Virus record (IMG/VR): IMGVR_UViG_3300036772_000093
Span: 1 to 34,722 of that record
Length of the DNA stretch: 34,722 nucleotides
Reading direction: 5' to 3' (one strand)
Source of the DNA: a virus
The position numbers and the translations under genes are program-made. Shown piece by piece: positions 1 through 7,019 of the stretch. How positions within the stretch are numbered: the first letter of the stretch is position 1; every line of letters starts with the position of its first letter. The notes under the pieces are model-generated. The model saw nothing but the letters and a program-made list of their open reading frames with translations, was not told the origin of the DNA and made no database searches.

Positions 1-5
1 TAAAG

Positions 6-33
6 AAGAGCCCATATATTTATGGGCTCTTTC
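6..33 (+). terminator. Rho-independent terminator in left host flank
   Basis: The arms at 6-16 and 21-31 are perfectly complementary around a 4-base loop (core GAGCCCATA and TATGGGCTC), and a T-rich tract follows. It presumably ends a host gene lying left of the window. The A-rich left side means it could also work for transcripts coming from the right. Confidence 0.75.
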
Positions 34-112
34 TCTGAAGCCTCATTAATTCTACTGAAGATACCCTGAAGGGAAAGGGAGTGGCTTGTGAACTTATTTA
101 TCGCCATGCTGA

Positions 113-140
113 ATTTAACATAATATAGCTTGCGCGAAGA
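113..140. other. Left prophage junction: hybrid dif-like att site
   Basis: Bases 113-123 (ATTTAACATAA) equal the XerD arm of dif. Bases 124-129 (TATAGC) take the place of the 6-bp central region, which is TATACA in the right copy. Bases 130-140 (TTGCGCGAAGA) match the XerC arm TTATGCGCACC at only 6 of 11 positions. This is the pattern expected when one half comes from the chromosome and the other from a phage site with a degenerate XerC arm. The similarity to the right copy also extends four bases leftward (GCTG) past one mismatch. Confidence 0.82.
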
Positions 141-159
141 CGGGTAGAAATTTACCCGT
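140..159. promoter_or_regulatory. Palindromic operator 1, upstream of the early genes
   Basis: The two 7-bp arms ACGGGTA (140-146) and TACCCGT (153-159) are perfect inverted repeats separated by 6 bases. The site ends 15 bases before the first early gene. The same GGGTA-N6-TACCC core recurs at 2737, 4724 and 25306. It is probably a binding site for a dimeric phage regulator. A transcript could also fold here into a small hairpin, so RNA-level attenuation is an alternative. Confidence 0.6.
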
Positions 160-174
160 TTAGCGTGGGGCTAT

Positions 175-480
175 ATGGTTAACAGTAACTTACAAATAAG
201 TGATAATCAGAGGGTAGGGGAGGCGCGCAAGGCGCTAAACCAAATTTTCCAAAAAGCTTATCAATCAGCAGCTAACGGCAAGCCTTTCGCATACATCATC
301 GACTATGGTTTTTTGCATGTTTCACATGACGAACTTTGCCGAGATACTCCTCGTTTAGTGCGTGATGTTCTGGTTGGCTTATTCCGATACAACATCAGGC
401 ACAAAATCACCTCGCGCGGGTTACGCGTATCTATCCCGAACTTTTGGACTCCTTCGCTTGATTCAAGGGGGAGAGCATGA
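175..480 (+). CDS. Hypothetical early phage protein (101 aa)
   Basis: I do not recognise this protein. It is the first gene inside the left junction and starts 15 bases after the palindromic operator at 140-159, so it is probably the first gene of an operon controlled there. The sequence is soluble, mildly basic and without membrane segments. The C-terminal half (residues 55-95) is rich in Arg and contains a 'RPRLVRDVLVGLFRYN'-like amphipathic stretch, which could bind nucleic acid, but no defined motif is visible. The stop codon overlaps the next start (ATGA at 477-480), indicating translational coupling. A small early regulatory role is only a guess. Confidence 0.7.
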   Translation: MVNSNLQISDNQRVGEARKALNQIFQKAYQSAANGKPFAYIIDYGFLHVSHDELCRDTPRLVRDVLVGLFRYNIRHKITSRGLRVSIPNFWTPSLDSRGRA

Positions 481-1022
481 GCGCCACGCCACTTAATACG
501 GACATCACAACGCAAGATATAGTTAACGTGATGCTGGGCCGCAAATTGCGCACGCTTGATGTCATTGCCGAGCTTGAAAACGAGTTTGGGGACTGTGACC
601 GCAAGCTAATTAGAAATCGCATAGACAACATGCGCGCATCTAAAAGCGTGGATATTGAAGTTATTGAAAAAGAAGACTGTGACGGCAGAGTCAAATACTG
701 GTATCTGAAGAGCGTCAGCAAATCTTATTTCCGCCAATCCTCACTAACTCGACATATGCGTCGGGGTCTGCCTGCAATAGTTAAGCAGCGCAAAAAACGT
801 GTCTATCCCCGTCCTAAATTCACCCCTGATGAAATTAATGCATGCAGATTAGCGAGGGCGGCGCACGTCTTGTGGTCTACGGGTGTTTGGGTTGCACCAA
901 AGCTGGTGTCAACAGGCAGAAAAGGCGACAAAAACAACGCGCAGCCCGTCACGGTGTATGCGCCGCGGTATTCAAACAATCATTTTTTTAATAATAGGGC
1001 TCCGCAATGGAACACAATTTAA
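477..1022 (+). CDS. Putative winged-helix-like early protein (181 aa)
   Basis: The gene begins in a 4-base ATGA overlap with the upstream gene. Residues 10-80 read like a small helical DNA-binding fold. A helix containing 'TLDVIAELENEFGD' is followed by a basic helix with 'RKLIRNRIDNMRA' and then by a two-strand wing-like segment ending in 'KYWYLKS'. The pattern is reminiscent of phage winged-helix proteins. Residues 90-140 are strongly basic (KQRKKRVYPRPKF). The C-terminus is low in recognisable structure. DNA binding is inferred from these features alone, and no family name can be assigned. The last bases overlap the following gene by 16. Confidence 0.65.
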   Translation: MSATPLNTDITTQDIVNVMLGRKLRTLDVIAELENEFGDCDRKLIRNRIDNMRASKSVDIEVIEKEDCDGRVKYWYLKSVSKSYFRQSSLTRHMRRGLPAIVKQRKKRVYPRPKFTPDEINACRLARAAHVLWSTGVWVAPKLVSTGRKGDKNNAQPVTVYAPRYSNNHFFNNRAPQWNTI

Positions 1023-1273
1023 AAATAGCACCTATTCATTTTGCACCGGTTGCAGATGGCCTGAAGCATGCAGAATTACGTATAAATGACCGTGATTATA
1101 AGTGCGGCGATAAAATAACCCTCAATGAATATCAGGGTGGATTCACGGGAGAGTTTGTTGACGTTGTTATCACGCATGTTGCGGACGTTGGCTCATTCGT
1201 TCCGGGGTATGTCTTATTAAGCATCGAATTGATAAATAAAGAAATAACAGGAGAAGCCACGCAAGGGGCTTAA
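1007..1273 (+). CDS. DUF3850 (ASCH/PUA-like) domain protein
   Basis: This 88-residue protein fits the DUF3850 family, which has a PUA/ASCH-like fold thought to bind RNA or modified nucleotides. The family signature is visible at residues 20-42. There, a Lys/His pair precedes 'ELRINDRDY', followed by a 'GD-I-L-EY' strand, and then 'GEFVDVVITHV' (48-58) forms the next strand. Many phages and prophages carry one such gene in the early region, but its function is not established. It overlaps the upstream gene by 16 bases and lies 5 bases before the next one, so it belongs to the early operon. Confidence 0.75.
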   Translation: MEHNLKIAPIHFAPVADGLKHAELRINDRDYKCGDKITLNEYQGGFTGEFVDVVITHVADVGSFVPGYVLLSIELINKEITGEATQGA

Positions 1274-1278
1274 ATAAA

Positions 1279-1572
1279 ATGAATACTGAGCAGCTAAAGC
1301 AGCACATTGAAGATACTGATGATACAGCGCTTGATTTACTGCTGGACGCAATGCCGCGCGGGGCAAGTCGCTTTGTTAGCATAACCAATAATCTCGCCAA
1401 ATATCTTGCAGAGGTAAAGCAGCATTACCCGGAAGCGCGGTTTTACACGTCTGGTGGTGATGGATTTGCGTTGATTCTGGGGGATACGCATAGCGGCAAA
1501 GGTGAAAACCCAAATAACGAGCTTATGGCAATTCAAGCGCCAAAATTGCGCGTCATGGGCGGGGACTGGTAA
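1279..1572 (+). CDS. Hypothetical early phage protein (97 aa)
   Basis: The protein is unrecognised. The first 30 residues are acidic and helical (a run of D, E and L). The middle holds 'SITNNLAKYLAEVKQHYPEARFY', a likely amphipathic helix, followed by a Gly-rich turn, 'TSGGDGFALIL'. There are no membrane segments, cysteines or known catalytic motifs. Its stop codon is directly followed by the start of the next gene at 1573, so the two are probably translated together. It is a member of the packed early operon 175-2737. Confidence 0.65.
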   Translation: MNTEQLKQHIEDTDDTALDLLLDAMPRGASRFVSITNNLAKYLAEVKQHYPEARFYTSGGDGFALILGDTHSGKGENPNNELMAIQAPKLRVMGGDW

Positions 1573-1770
1573 ATGACCAATAGCAACCTAACAGCTGGCT
1601 GGGCGCGGCCCCTTAATTCACGTAAGCACCACTTCTTCAAAGAGGGTGAGGCGGTAAGTATTTGCGGAAAGTGGATGCTGGTTAATCCGGTGAGGGAACC
1701 AGACACCTTTGAAAGTCCTGATGATTGCCTGGCTTGCCGCCGCAAACTTACTAAGGAGCAGGCCAAATGA
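1573..1770 (+). CDS. Small putative zinc-binding protein (65 aa)
   Basis: This short protein carries His19-His20, Cys31 and a Cys52-x-x-Cys55 pair, which could together hold one zinc ion. The arrangement HH...CGKW...CLAC resembles many tiny phage and prophage proteins that begin with a 'HYF...SLCG-W' block and end with a CxxC block. These are usually annotated as hypothetical. The gene starts immediately after the previous stop, and its own stop overlaps the next start (ATGA at 1767-1770). Zinc binding is inferred from the cysteine spacing. A role in binding nucleic acid is possible but not shown. Confidence 0.65.
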   Translation: MTNSNLTAGWARPLNSRKHHFFKEGEAVSICGKWMLVNPVREPDTFESPDDCLACRRKLTKEQAK

Positions 1771-2027
1771 TTAGCTCACTTGAAGAGCGTAAAAAAGGCG
1801 TGAATCTTTTAAGCGATGGCGCAACGTTCCGTATGCACGCCCGCCAGCTTATTTTATCCCGCAATGATATGGACATCGACTCAATGCGCGAAACCCTGGG
1901 CGATATCTTTGCTGGCTCGGATATCTCCCCGCAGTACGTCGAGCTTTTCAGGATGGTGTGTGACCTTGAATTTGTTGAGGCTGCTGGTTCAGCAATGGTC
2001 GATTGTTACTATTCGGGACGTGAATGA
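1767..2027 (+). CDS. Hypothetical early phage protein (86 aa)
   Basis: The protein is unrecognised. It is mostly helical and acidic, with a segment 'DIDSMRETLGDIFAGSDISP' that resembles a small protein-protein interaction domain. It lacks cysteine motifs and membrane segments. Both ends overlap neighbouring genes by 4 bases, so it is translationally coupled within the early operon. Its genuine coding status is supported by this tight packing rather than by similarity. Confidence 0.65.
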   Translation: MISSLEERKKGVNLLSDGATFRMHARQLILSRNDMDIDSMRETLGDIFAGSDISPQYVELFRMVCDLEFVEAAGSAMVDCYYSGRE

Positions 2028-2737
2028 TGACTGAATCGGTTATCAATTTCCGGTGTGACCGCGCCACACATGAGCGCGCTAAAGCGCGCTTGTCAGTGGG
2101 CGCGGTCAAGTTACCAGACATCCTGCGCCTTGCTGTTAAGTCTGTCGCTGACGATAGCGCCACGGTGCTTAATGAAGTGCTAAAAGAATGCGGTAAAGAG
2201 TATGCGGTCGGCATCAACTCTGCCTGGCTATATTACAAGGCGCATGAGCTTTTCACTTATGACGAGGGCGTCTTATATCGGAATAGTAACAAGGGCGCTG
2301 GTGTCCGTGGTGCTGCTGTTGACATTGTTAACCGGGCCGGGGTGTCATGCGTTGTAATTAATGGTGAATATTATCCGGTAAAAGATGTTATCTGGTTAAT
2401 GTTCTATGGCCATGTATCGGGCGATGTCGTTTGTGTGGAAGGTGATAGCCTTAAAATAAGCAATCTCATCGCGGAGGATGAGAGCGCACCTATAGCGAAA
2501 ATTGAACATAATATATCTAGCGAAGAGAAAGACTTAATTAAATCAGGAAAAATGCGGGCGCTAGTCATTGAGACTAACGAGAGCGAACGCAGGAAACGTG
2601 GTTGTGTTGAGCTCCTTTGTAATACCGGTGAAACATTCTATTTAATGTTGAGTGATGAAAAGGGCTGGTGTGGTACTCGCAGCGCAATACACGCACAGAG
2701 ATTAGAGTTAAATAAATTTGTAATTAGTATTTCATAG
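2024..2737 (+). CDS. Ribbon-helix-helix protein with degenerate HNH-like domain
   Basis: Residues 5-42 look like a ribbon-helix-helix DNA-binding domain of the DinJ/RelB kind: a strand 'VINFRCD', then 'HERAKARLSVGAV' and 'PDILRLAVKSVA'. Residues 75-150 follow the layout of phage HNH endonucleases: 'LFTYDEGVLYRN', a strand pair ending in 'VIWLMFYGHVSGD', then 'VEGDSLKISNL'. The usual catalytic His and Asn of the 'DHINGDxxDNRxxNL' block are replaced, and the His before the 'IW' motif is a Lys. Nuclease activity is therefore unlikely. Residues 160-237 are unassigned. The last gene of the early block, it ends inside operator 2. A DNA-binding regulator is the best guess. Confidence 0.6.
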   Translation: MMTESVINFRCDRATHERAKARLSVGAVKLPDILRLAVKSVADDSATVLNEVLKECGKEYAVGINSAWLYYKAHELFTYDEGVLYRNSNKGAGVRGAAVDIVNRAGVSCVVINGEYYPVKDVIWLMFYGHVSGDVVCVEGDSLKISNLIAEDESAPIAKIEHNISSEEKDLIKSGKMRALVIETNESERRKRGCVELLCNTGETFYLMLSDEKGWCGTRSAIHAQRLELNKFVISIS

Positions 2738-2754
2738 GGTAGAAAGCTACCCGT
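2737..2754. promoter_or_regulatory. Palindromic operator 2, upstream of the integrase operon
   Basis: GGGTA (2737-2741), six bases, then TACCC (2748-2752), followed by GT, repeat the half-sites and spacing of operator 1. It overlaps the stop codon of the upstream gene and lies 35 bases before the helix-turn-helix gene. A weak promoter-like pair, TTGTAA at 2718-2723 and TAGAAA at 2740-2745, would place the operator over the -10 element, but that promoter is tentative. Confidence 0.6.
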
Positions 2755-2788
2755 ACCGATTCATAATTGATAATATGGGGGTCTTCAG

Positions 2789-3070
2789 ATGGGGCTTCTT
2801 ACTATGATTAACGATGCTGTAAAAAAACTGCAAAAAGAAAAGCGCGTTTTGACGTTGGGTCAGCTTGTTGACGCTGTTTGCAGCGGTGACCTTCGCAACG
2901 AATGCGGGCTAGACCGTCACGCCTTCGCAGAGCTGGTGGGCTCAACTCGAAAAACAATCCGTGGCTATGAAGCATGGGAAGCCGCACCGCGCATGGGTGA
3001 CCTGTTTAATATTGCCACGTCTTTAAATATCAAGTTGCAGATGCCGGGGGCTCACGATGGAAGCAATTGA
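2789..3070 (+). CDS. Helix-turn-helix (XRE-like) regulator
   Basis: Residues 43-62 (HAFAELVGSTRKTIRGYEAW) read as a Cro/C1-type helix-turn-helix. They are followed by 'MGDLFNIATSLNIKL', which is how the end of XRE domains often looks. At 93 residues it is a single-domain protein without an oligomerisation or RecA-sensitive region. It is the first gene of the three-gene operon with the core-binding-domain protein and the integrase, overlapping the former by 14 bases. It lies just after operator 2, so it may regulate its own operon or the early genes. It is the clearest candidate for a lysogeny regulator, because no lambda-type CI is present. An alternative ATG at residue 6 is possible. Confidence 0.65.
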   Translation: MGLLTMINDAVKKLQKEKRVLTLGQLVDAVCSGDLRNECGLDRHAFAELVGSTRKTIRGYEAWEAAPRMGDLFNIATSLNIKLQMPGAHDGSN

Positions 3071-3407
3071 AGCCGAAACTGGAACCGGCACCGGGCTTGC
3101 AGCTGAAGTGTTGGCGATAGCTGAAGCGCGCGCGATAGCTGAAGGGCTGCAAAGCAATACGCTGTCAAGGCATCGAAGCGCAATTAATGCCCTGGCTGAT
3201 ACGCTAAACGGATCCGCCGTGCGTCTTGTGCGTCCGGGGCGCTGGGTGTCGCTGTATGCGCGGGAACCATCCACCAGCACGTTAACTTCTAATATGAAGT
3301 TTCTTGCATCGATTCTGGAATGGACGGAGTCGCAGGGCTACGAAAAGTCAGGCCAGTATATCCGCATTGCGCACGCAATCCGCCAGGCGTTAGCGGTGAA
3401 GGCATGA
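3057..3407 (+). CDS. Stand-alone integrase core-binding-domain-like protein
   Basis: This 116-residue protein resembles only the N-terminal DNA-binding (SAM-like, core-binding) part of the integrase encoded next to it. 'NTLSRHRSAI' (34-43) parallels 'DTITRECHAI' (22-31) of the integrase. 'STLTSNMKFLASILEWT' (74-90) parallels 'TTVRAELNYTAGVLEWT' (66-82), with similar distances between the two blocks and an 'AIRQAL' / 'AIRKTA' helix after them. It lacks a catalytic domain: there is no R, HxxR or Tyr motif. It overlaps the integrase start by 4 bases (ATGA), so the two are probably made together. It may be a partner subunit, a directionality factor or a competitor for the att site. A decayed duplication is the main alternative. 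Confidence 0.7.
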   Translation: MEAIEAETGTGTGLAAEVLAIAEARAIAEGLQSNTLSRHRSAINALADTLNGSAVRLVRPGRWVSLYAREPSTSTLTSNMKFLASILEWTESQGYEKSGQYIRIAHAIRQALAVKA

Positions 3408-4285
3408 TAACGGAGGTCTTACTCAGGATGGCAGAGCGGCGCGGCAAAGACCGCGCCTTGTGTCCTGACACAATTACCCGCGAATGCCACGCAATACGCA
3501 GCACTAACCCTGTGCTGCGTCTCGGCGTCCGTGCTGCGTCTCATCCTGATTACTGGAAGCGACACGCAGAAAACCGCATTAATGAAGGGCGCGCCGCTAC
3601 GACAGTCCGCGCCGAACTCAATTACACCGCAGGCGTGCTGGAGTGGACGGTTAAGGGCGATATTGACATGAAAGTCATGACGCCAGCGTCAGCGACGGCC
3701 ATTTCAAAAGCCATACGCAAGACAGCGCAACAGGTAAGTAAGCGGGTAAAAAGGTTTCCATCACTCGCCAAACCTGCGCGTGTCAGCATTGACGAATTTA
3801 GCCAGACAGCGCGCCAGATTGAGAGCATGAAGAGCCCGCACAGGGAGATTGGTAAGATGGCGTTATGCTTTGGTCTGCGTGCTACTGAAGCCGTATCGCT
3901 GCGTCAAAACTCATTGCTTGATAATGGGATGCTGTTTATTTCAGACAGAACAACGAAGACGCGCGCAAATTTATTACTGCCTGTACCGGTGAAATATATA
4001 AAGCAAATCAGGGGCTGGCTTGAAATTATTGAAGAGGCGAGCGTCAGTTATAGTGCTGTATATATGTACATTGGGCGAAAAGGTTTTGGTTGGTGCCTTC
4101 ATGACATGCGGAAAATGTTCCGAACAAAAGCCGCTGTGCGTGGCGAGGATTATTTAGCCGGTGAGTTAATTCTCAATCATGAAATTAAAGACGTGCCTAA
4201 TGTTTATTTGCAAAAGCCGCCGTACAAAAAAATGCGTGATGCTTTGTTGCATGCGCTAAAAGATTATGACGCCGCGCAAGGCTGA
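3404..4285 (+). CDS. int: Tyrosine recombinase (phage integrase)
   Basis: The catalytic set of tyrosine recombinases is visible in order: Arg159 in 'GLRATEAVSLR', Lys185 in 'TTKTR', His233-x-x-Arg236 in 'LHDMRKMFR', His259 in 'LILNHE' and the nucleophile Tyr268 in 'NVYLQ'. Residues 20-110 form the N-terminal core-binding domain, and no arm-binding domain is obvious. The 293-residue length is close to that of XerC/XerD. I start it at the ATG overlapping the upstream stop. The ATG at 3428, which follows GGAGG at 3412-3416, is an alternative giving 285 residues. A terminator follows. It should catalyse integration and excision at the dif-like att site, either alone or with host XerC/XerD; which of these applies is not decided by the sequence. 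Confidence 0.9.
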   Translation: MITEVLLRMAERRGKDRALCPDTITRECHAIRSTNPVLRLGVRAASHPDYWKRHAENRINEGRAATTVRAELNYTAGVLEWTVKGDIDMKVMTPASATAISKAIRKTAQQVSKRVKRFPSLAKPARVSIDEFSQTARQIESMKSPHREIGKMALCFGLRATEAVSLRQNSLLDNGMLFISDRTTKTRANLLLPVPVKYIKQIRGWLEIIEEASVSYSAVYMYIGRKGFGWCLHDMRKMFRTKAAVRGEDYLAGELILNHEIKDVPNVYLQKPPYKKMRDALLHALKDYDAAQG

Positions 4286-4316
4286 TTGCTGACCACAAAC
4301 ACTGCGTGACTTCCAG

Positions 4317-4338
4317 ACCGCCTCCGGGCGGTTTTTTT
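4317..4338 (+). terminator. Terminator after the integrase
   Basis: ACCGCC (4317-4322) and GGCGGT (4327-4332) form a GC-rich stem with a 4-base loop and are followed directly by seven T. It separates the integrase operon from the intergenic region and the late tail genes. Confidence 0.88.
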
Positions 4339-4723
4339 ATGCCTAAAAATCGGCCTGGATAATGTTAAGCAATTGTTGCTCGCAAACGAGCATAGCCTTG
4401 TTAAACGTAGTTAATAATCTGTTAAAAATGAGCGCTGTTGATAACTTTGTGTGAATCACGAAGCGAGAGAAAAGGGAATAGGAAACACAGGTCGCACGAT
4501 GAGAAACGGCGAAAAAATATATATTCAATATAAACAACAAGATAGGCTTGGCTGTCATTTTTTGAGTAATAAACGCCCGTTTTTGAAGCGTTATATTATT
4601 TTTTTCAGTCGGTTGGATTTTTAAAAGTATAAAGGGAGAAAATAACGCCAGAAAATTAGCGAGTTACAACGACGTTATATGTGGAGGGGGAACACTTAAC
4701 ACCTCTGAGCATGGTTAATATAC

Positions 4724-4739
4724 GGGTAAAAAAATACCC
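4724..4739. promoter_or_regulatory. Palindromic operator 3 in the intergenic region
   Basis: GGGTA (4724-4728), six A residues, and TACCC (4735-4739) match the core and spacing of the operators at 140 and 2737. The site lies 22 bases before a second inverted repeat at 4761-4781, so this may be a regulatory region. Confidence 0.55.
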
Positions 4740-4760
4740 ATAAAAGCGAGAGTATTAATA

Positions 4761-4781
4761 AATGTAACCTGCACTTACATT
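4761..4781. repeat. Inverted repeat AATGTAA-N7-TTACATT
   Basis: Arms of 7 bases at 4761-4767 and 4775-4781 are perfect reverse complements. The 7-base gap and lack of a T-run make it look more like an operator than a terminator. The cognate protein is unknown. Confidence 0.4.
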
Positions 4782-5166
4782 CTCGGTTAGTGCTGGGCGC
4801 GCCAATCCACCAACAAAATCCAACTAAATCATAGATATATAAAAACAAAGCCATGAATCGCACCAGAATCAGCCCGTAAATATTACGGCGCAGTGGTCAA
4901 ACCAGTCATTTGGCTCCGTTGACATGGAAATTAATCGAGCACCGGTGAGTGCGAAGCAGGTGTGAGGAGCGAGCTCTTCAGGTATTTATTTTGGCCCGTG
5001 TTTGTTTCAGGCCTTATGTCATGGGCATTGGCTGGGATGCGCATATTTATTCAAATGGGAACACGGAGAGAATATTACCCGCATGGCTTTGTAACAGTTT
5101 TTAGGCACAGACAAGGAAGGGGTCGTGACGGCTAATTTGAGTGTGTGAGAGTTGGCACGATTATTA

Positions 5167-5262
5167 ATATCCACAGGGCGTGCCAGTATTCATGCGGCTT
5201 TGCGTGGGGTTGACGAAAGGAGAAAAATAAGCAGGTAGGGTGAAATCAGCCATTTATCCACA
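5167..5262 (+). other. Two DnaA-box-like sites
   Basis: TTATCCACA at 5254-5262 is a perfect consensus DnaA box, and ATATCCACA at 5167-5175 differs by one base. Both lie in the AT-rich intergenic region of a phage that shows no replication initiator gene. Whether they act as an origin is speculative; two boxes can occur by chance. Confidence 0.3.
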
Positions 5263-5353
5263 GCCAGCCTATTTTGTGTCTTGTCGTGCTTCACCTGACG
5301 GCCTCACATGATGATGTTGTGATTGCTCCGACTATATAAAGGAGTAAATGCAA

Positions 5354-6295
5354 ATGGCCTGGGGGCGAATTTTTCAAATCATCATTAATTGCACAACGGG
5401 CGAGAGCATCACGATTAATGATGCTGACTGTGACTTTTCCTGCGTGCGTGACAACGCGAAAGAACCGAACGAGGCGGAGTTAACGCTCTGGGGGATTTCA
5501 GCCAATACACAAAACCAGATAGCCGTTTCAGGAAGCACTTTAAGCATTGCGGCGGGTTACCGTGATGAGGGGTTGTTGACACTTTTTCAGGGGGAACTGA
5601 TAGCCGCAGTTACTGTCAAGCCTGCGGAAGTCTACGGGCTAAAAATCAAAATCTATGAATCGCTTATCCCGTTCCGGGCATCAGTAACAAAGCGGTCATT
5701 TAAGAAGGGTCAAAGGCTGGTCGAGGCGGTCAGGCTTGTTGCCGCAGATATGGGGTTGGGTTGTCGCTTATCCAGCGGGGCTGAAGCGTTGACGCTGGAT
5801 AAGCCGGTGTCGGGTGTGGCTCTTTCGCGCGACGTGCTTAACAGCTTGTGCAAACCTGTTAATGCCACATGGTCTATTCAGTATCAATCCCTGATGGTGA
5901 CAGCTGGTGATTCCATGACAACCGGCTCCGCGCTGTTCTCCCCGGACAGCGGGCTGATTGGCGCGCCAACACTGAAGCTACATACCCCGAAGCGCCATAA
6001 GAAAGGCAAAACCACTGCGAGCAAAAAGAAGAAGCATTCCGTCGCTACTTACCCGTGGCCTCCTAAAAACTCCCATACCGATTACACAAAGGGTGCGCGC
6101 CGCCAGATTGGCACAGTTGAGGGCATTAACTGGCGTTCCGTGCTGCGTGGCGGCGTTGAAGTTGGCGACAAGGTGCAGCTCGAGTCACCGTCTTTGGGGC
6201 AGGGCTGGTGGGTCACCGTCACGAAAATTACGCACCGTTTCGGCACGCAGGATTTAAGCGTCTGGGAATCGCAGTTTGAAGGGGTCATTGAATGA
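5354..6295 (+). CDS. Putative baseplate hub protein
   Basis: The protein of about 313 residues precedes the spike gene, with which it overlaps by 4 bases. That is the position of the hub in contractile-tail phages (T4 gp27 or Mu gp44 role). The N-terminal half is beta-rich, with a 'LTLWGISANTQNQI' segment and 'LFQGELIAA', as in hub proteins that trimerise beneath the tail tube. Residues 225-240 form a strongly basic linker (repeated KK) before a C-terminal OB-like part, 'VGDKVQLESPSLGQGWW'. I prefer the ATG at 5354, nine bases after AAGGAG, over the ATG at 5348. It is the first gene of the tail block after the intergenic region. The hub assignment rests on position and general pattern. Confidence 0.7.
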   Translation: MAWGRIFQIIINCTTGESITINDADCDFSCVRDNAKEPNEAELTLWGISANTQNQIAVSGSTLSIAAGYRDEGLLTLFQGELIAAVTVKPAEVYGLKIKIYESLIPFRASVTKRSFKKGQRLVEAVRLVAADMGLGCRLSSGAEALTLDKPVSGVALSRDVLNSLCKPVNATWSIQYQSLMVTAGDSMTTGSALFSPDSGLIGAPTLKLHTPKRHKKGKTTASKKKKHSVATYPWPPKNSHTDYTKGARRQIGTVEGINWRSVLRGGVEVGDKVQLESPSLGQGWWVTVTKITHRFGTQDLSVWESQFEGVIE

Positions 6296-7008
6296 GAGCT
6301 GTTAGTCAGGTCAGCGCCATTGTTCAGGAAGAGCTCGAGTCCGCATTATTTACCCTGGAAGCAACGATTGTGTCCGTGGCCGGTGGCAAAGCGGTTGTGC
6401 AGCCCACAGCCCGCCGCATTTTTGGTGACAACGATGAGCCTTACGAATACGAGTCGGTAAGCGATGTGCGGCTTATTTCGCTTTTGTGGAACGGTGGCAA
6501 TTCCGGGGTAAGTGGTGCGGTTAAAGCGGGTGACAGCTGTTTGTTGATAGCTATTTCTCATGCTGACGCGCAGTCACCAGACCATAAAACATTGTCCGCC
6601 TGTGCGGCCATAACCGGCTTTAGCGATACGGCAGCACATGCGATGCCAGATAGCGTGGGGATCCGAATTTTCCACGCAGCCGCAAATATCACCCTGGATG
6701 ACAACAACATCACGATTGATAACGGCGGCGGGGCAAAGCTGGTGCTGGATGGAGGCGGAATAACACTCGATGCCCCGGCAGGCTTCACGGTTAACGCTAA
6801 TACGCAAATTAACGGCAACGTAGGCATTGCTGGCGACATGACCACGGCGGCAGGTTCGGGCGGCTCTGGCCGTGCTGCGTTTGCGGGTGATGTTCAGGTC
6901 AGCGGCACCAGTGCGGCAATTGACCACGTTTCAGGCGGCATTAGTGGTAGCGGACATACACACAAAGAGAACGGCGACGGCGGCGGCATTACCAACCCGC
7001 CTCAATAA
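6292..7008 (+). CDS. Baseplate spike protein (Gp138/Gp45-like)
   Basis: This 238-residue protein has the two parts of a membrane-puncturing spike. The N-terminal OB-like domain (residues 15-115) carries 'TIVSVAGGKAVVQPTARRIF' and is of the Gp138-N type. The rest is a beta-helix region full of short N/D/G repeats, such as 'ITLDDNNITIDNGGGAKL'. The tip ends with His222-x-His224 in 'GHTHKENGDGG'. In related spikes, HxH histidines at the tip bind an iron ion. The trimer would sit at the centre of the baseplate and pierce the outer membrane on contraction. The 4-base overlap with the hub gene supports joint assembly. Confidence 0.85.
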   Translation: MRAVSQVSAIVQEELESALFTLEATIVSVAGGKAVVQPTARRIFGDNDEPYEYESVSDVRLISLLWNGGNSGVSGAVKAGDSCLLIAISHADAQSPDHKTLSACAAITGFSDTAAHAMPDSVGIRIFHAAANITLDDNNITIDNGGGAKLVLDGGGITLDAPAGFTVNANTQINGNVGIAGDMTTAAGSGGSGRAAFAGDVQVSGTSAAIDHVSGGISGSGHTHKENGDGGGITNPPQ

Positions 7009-7019
7009 AGGAAGAGACA

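Larger units (their letters stand above)
4339..5347. other. 1-kb intergenic region between integrase and late tail genes
   Basis: No convincing gene is present; the open frames are short and lack good ribosome-binding sites. The region is AT-rich. It holds operator 3 at 4724-4739, an inverted repeat at 4761-4781, and two DnaA-box-like sequences at 5167-5175 and 5254-5262. The last bases carry the AAGGAG ribosome-binding site of the hub gene. It probably contains the promoter for the tail genes, and possibly a replication or packaging element, but I cannot place a clear -35/-10 pair. Confidence 0.6.

Noticed and set aside
4343-4558. Open frame of 71 codons on the minus strand in the intergenic region
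   Set aside because: No ribosome-binding site and no family-like pattern; it lies in AT-rich sequence where such frames arise by chance.
4499-4624. Open frame of 41 codons on the plus strand, a basic peptide
   Set aside because: The start has no convincing ribosome-binding site, and the composition reflects AT-rich DNA. It cannot be excluded, but it is not supported.
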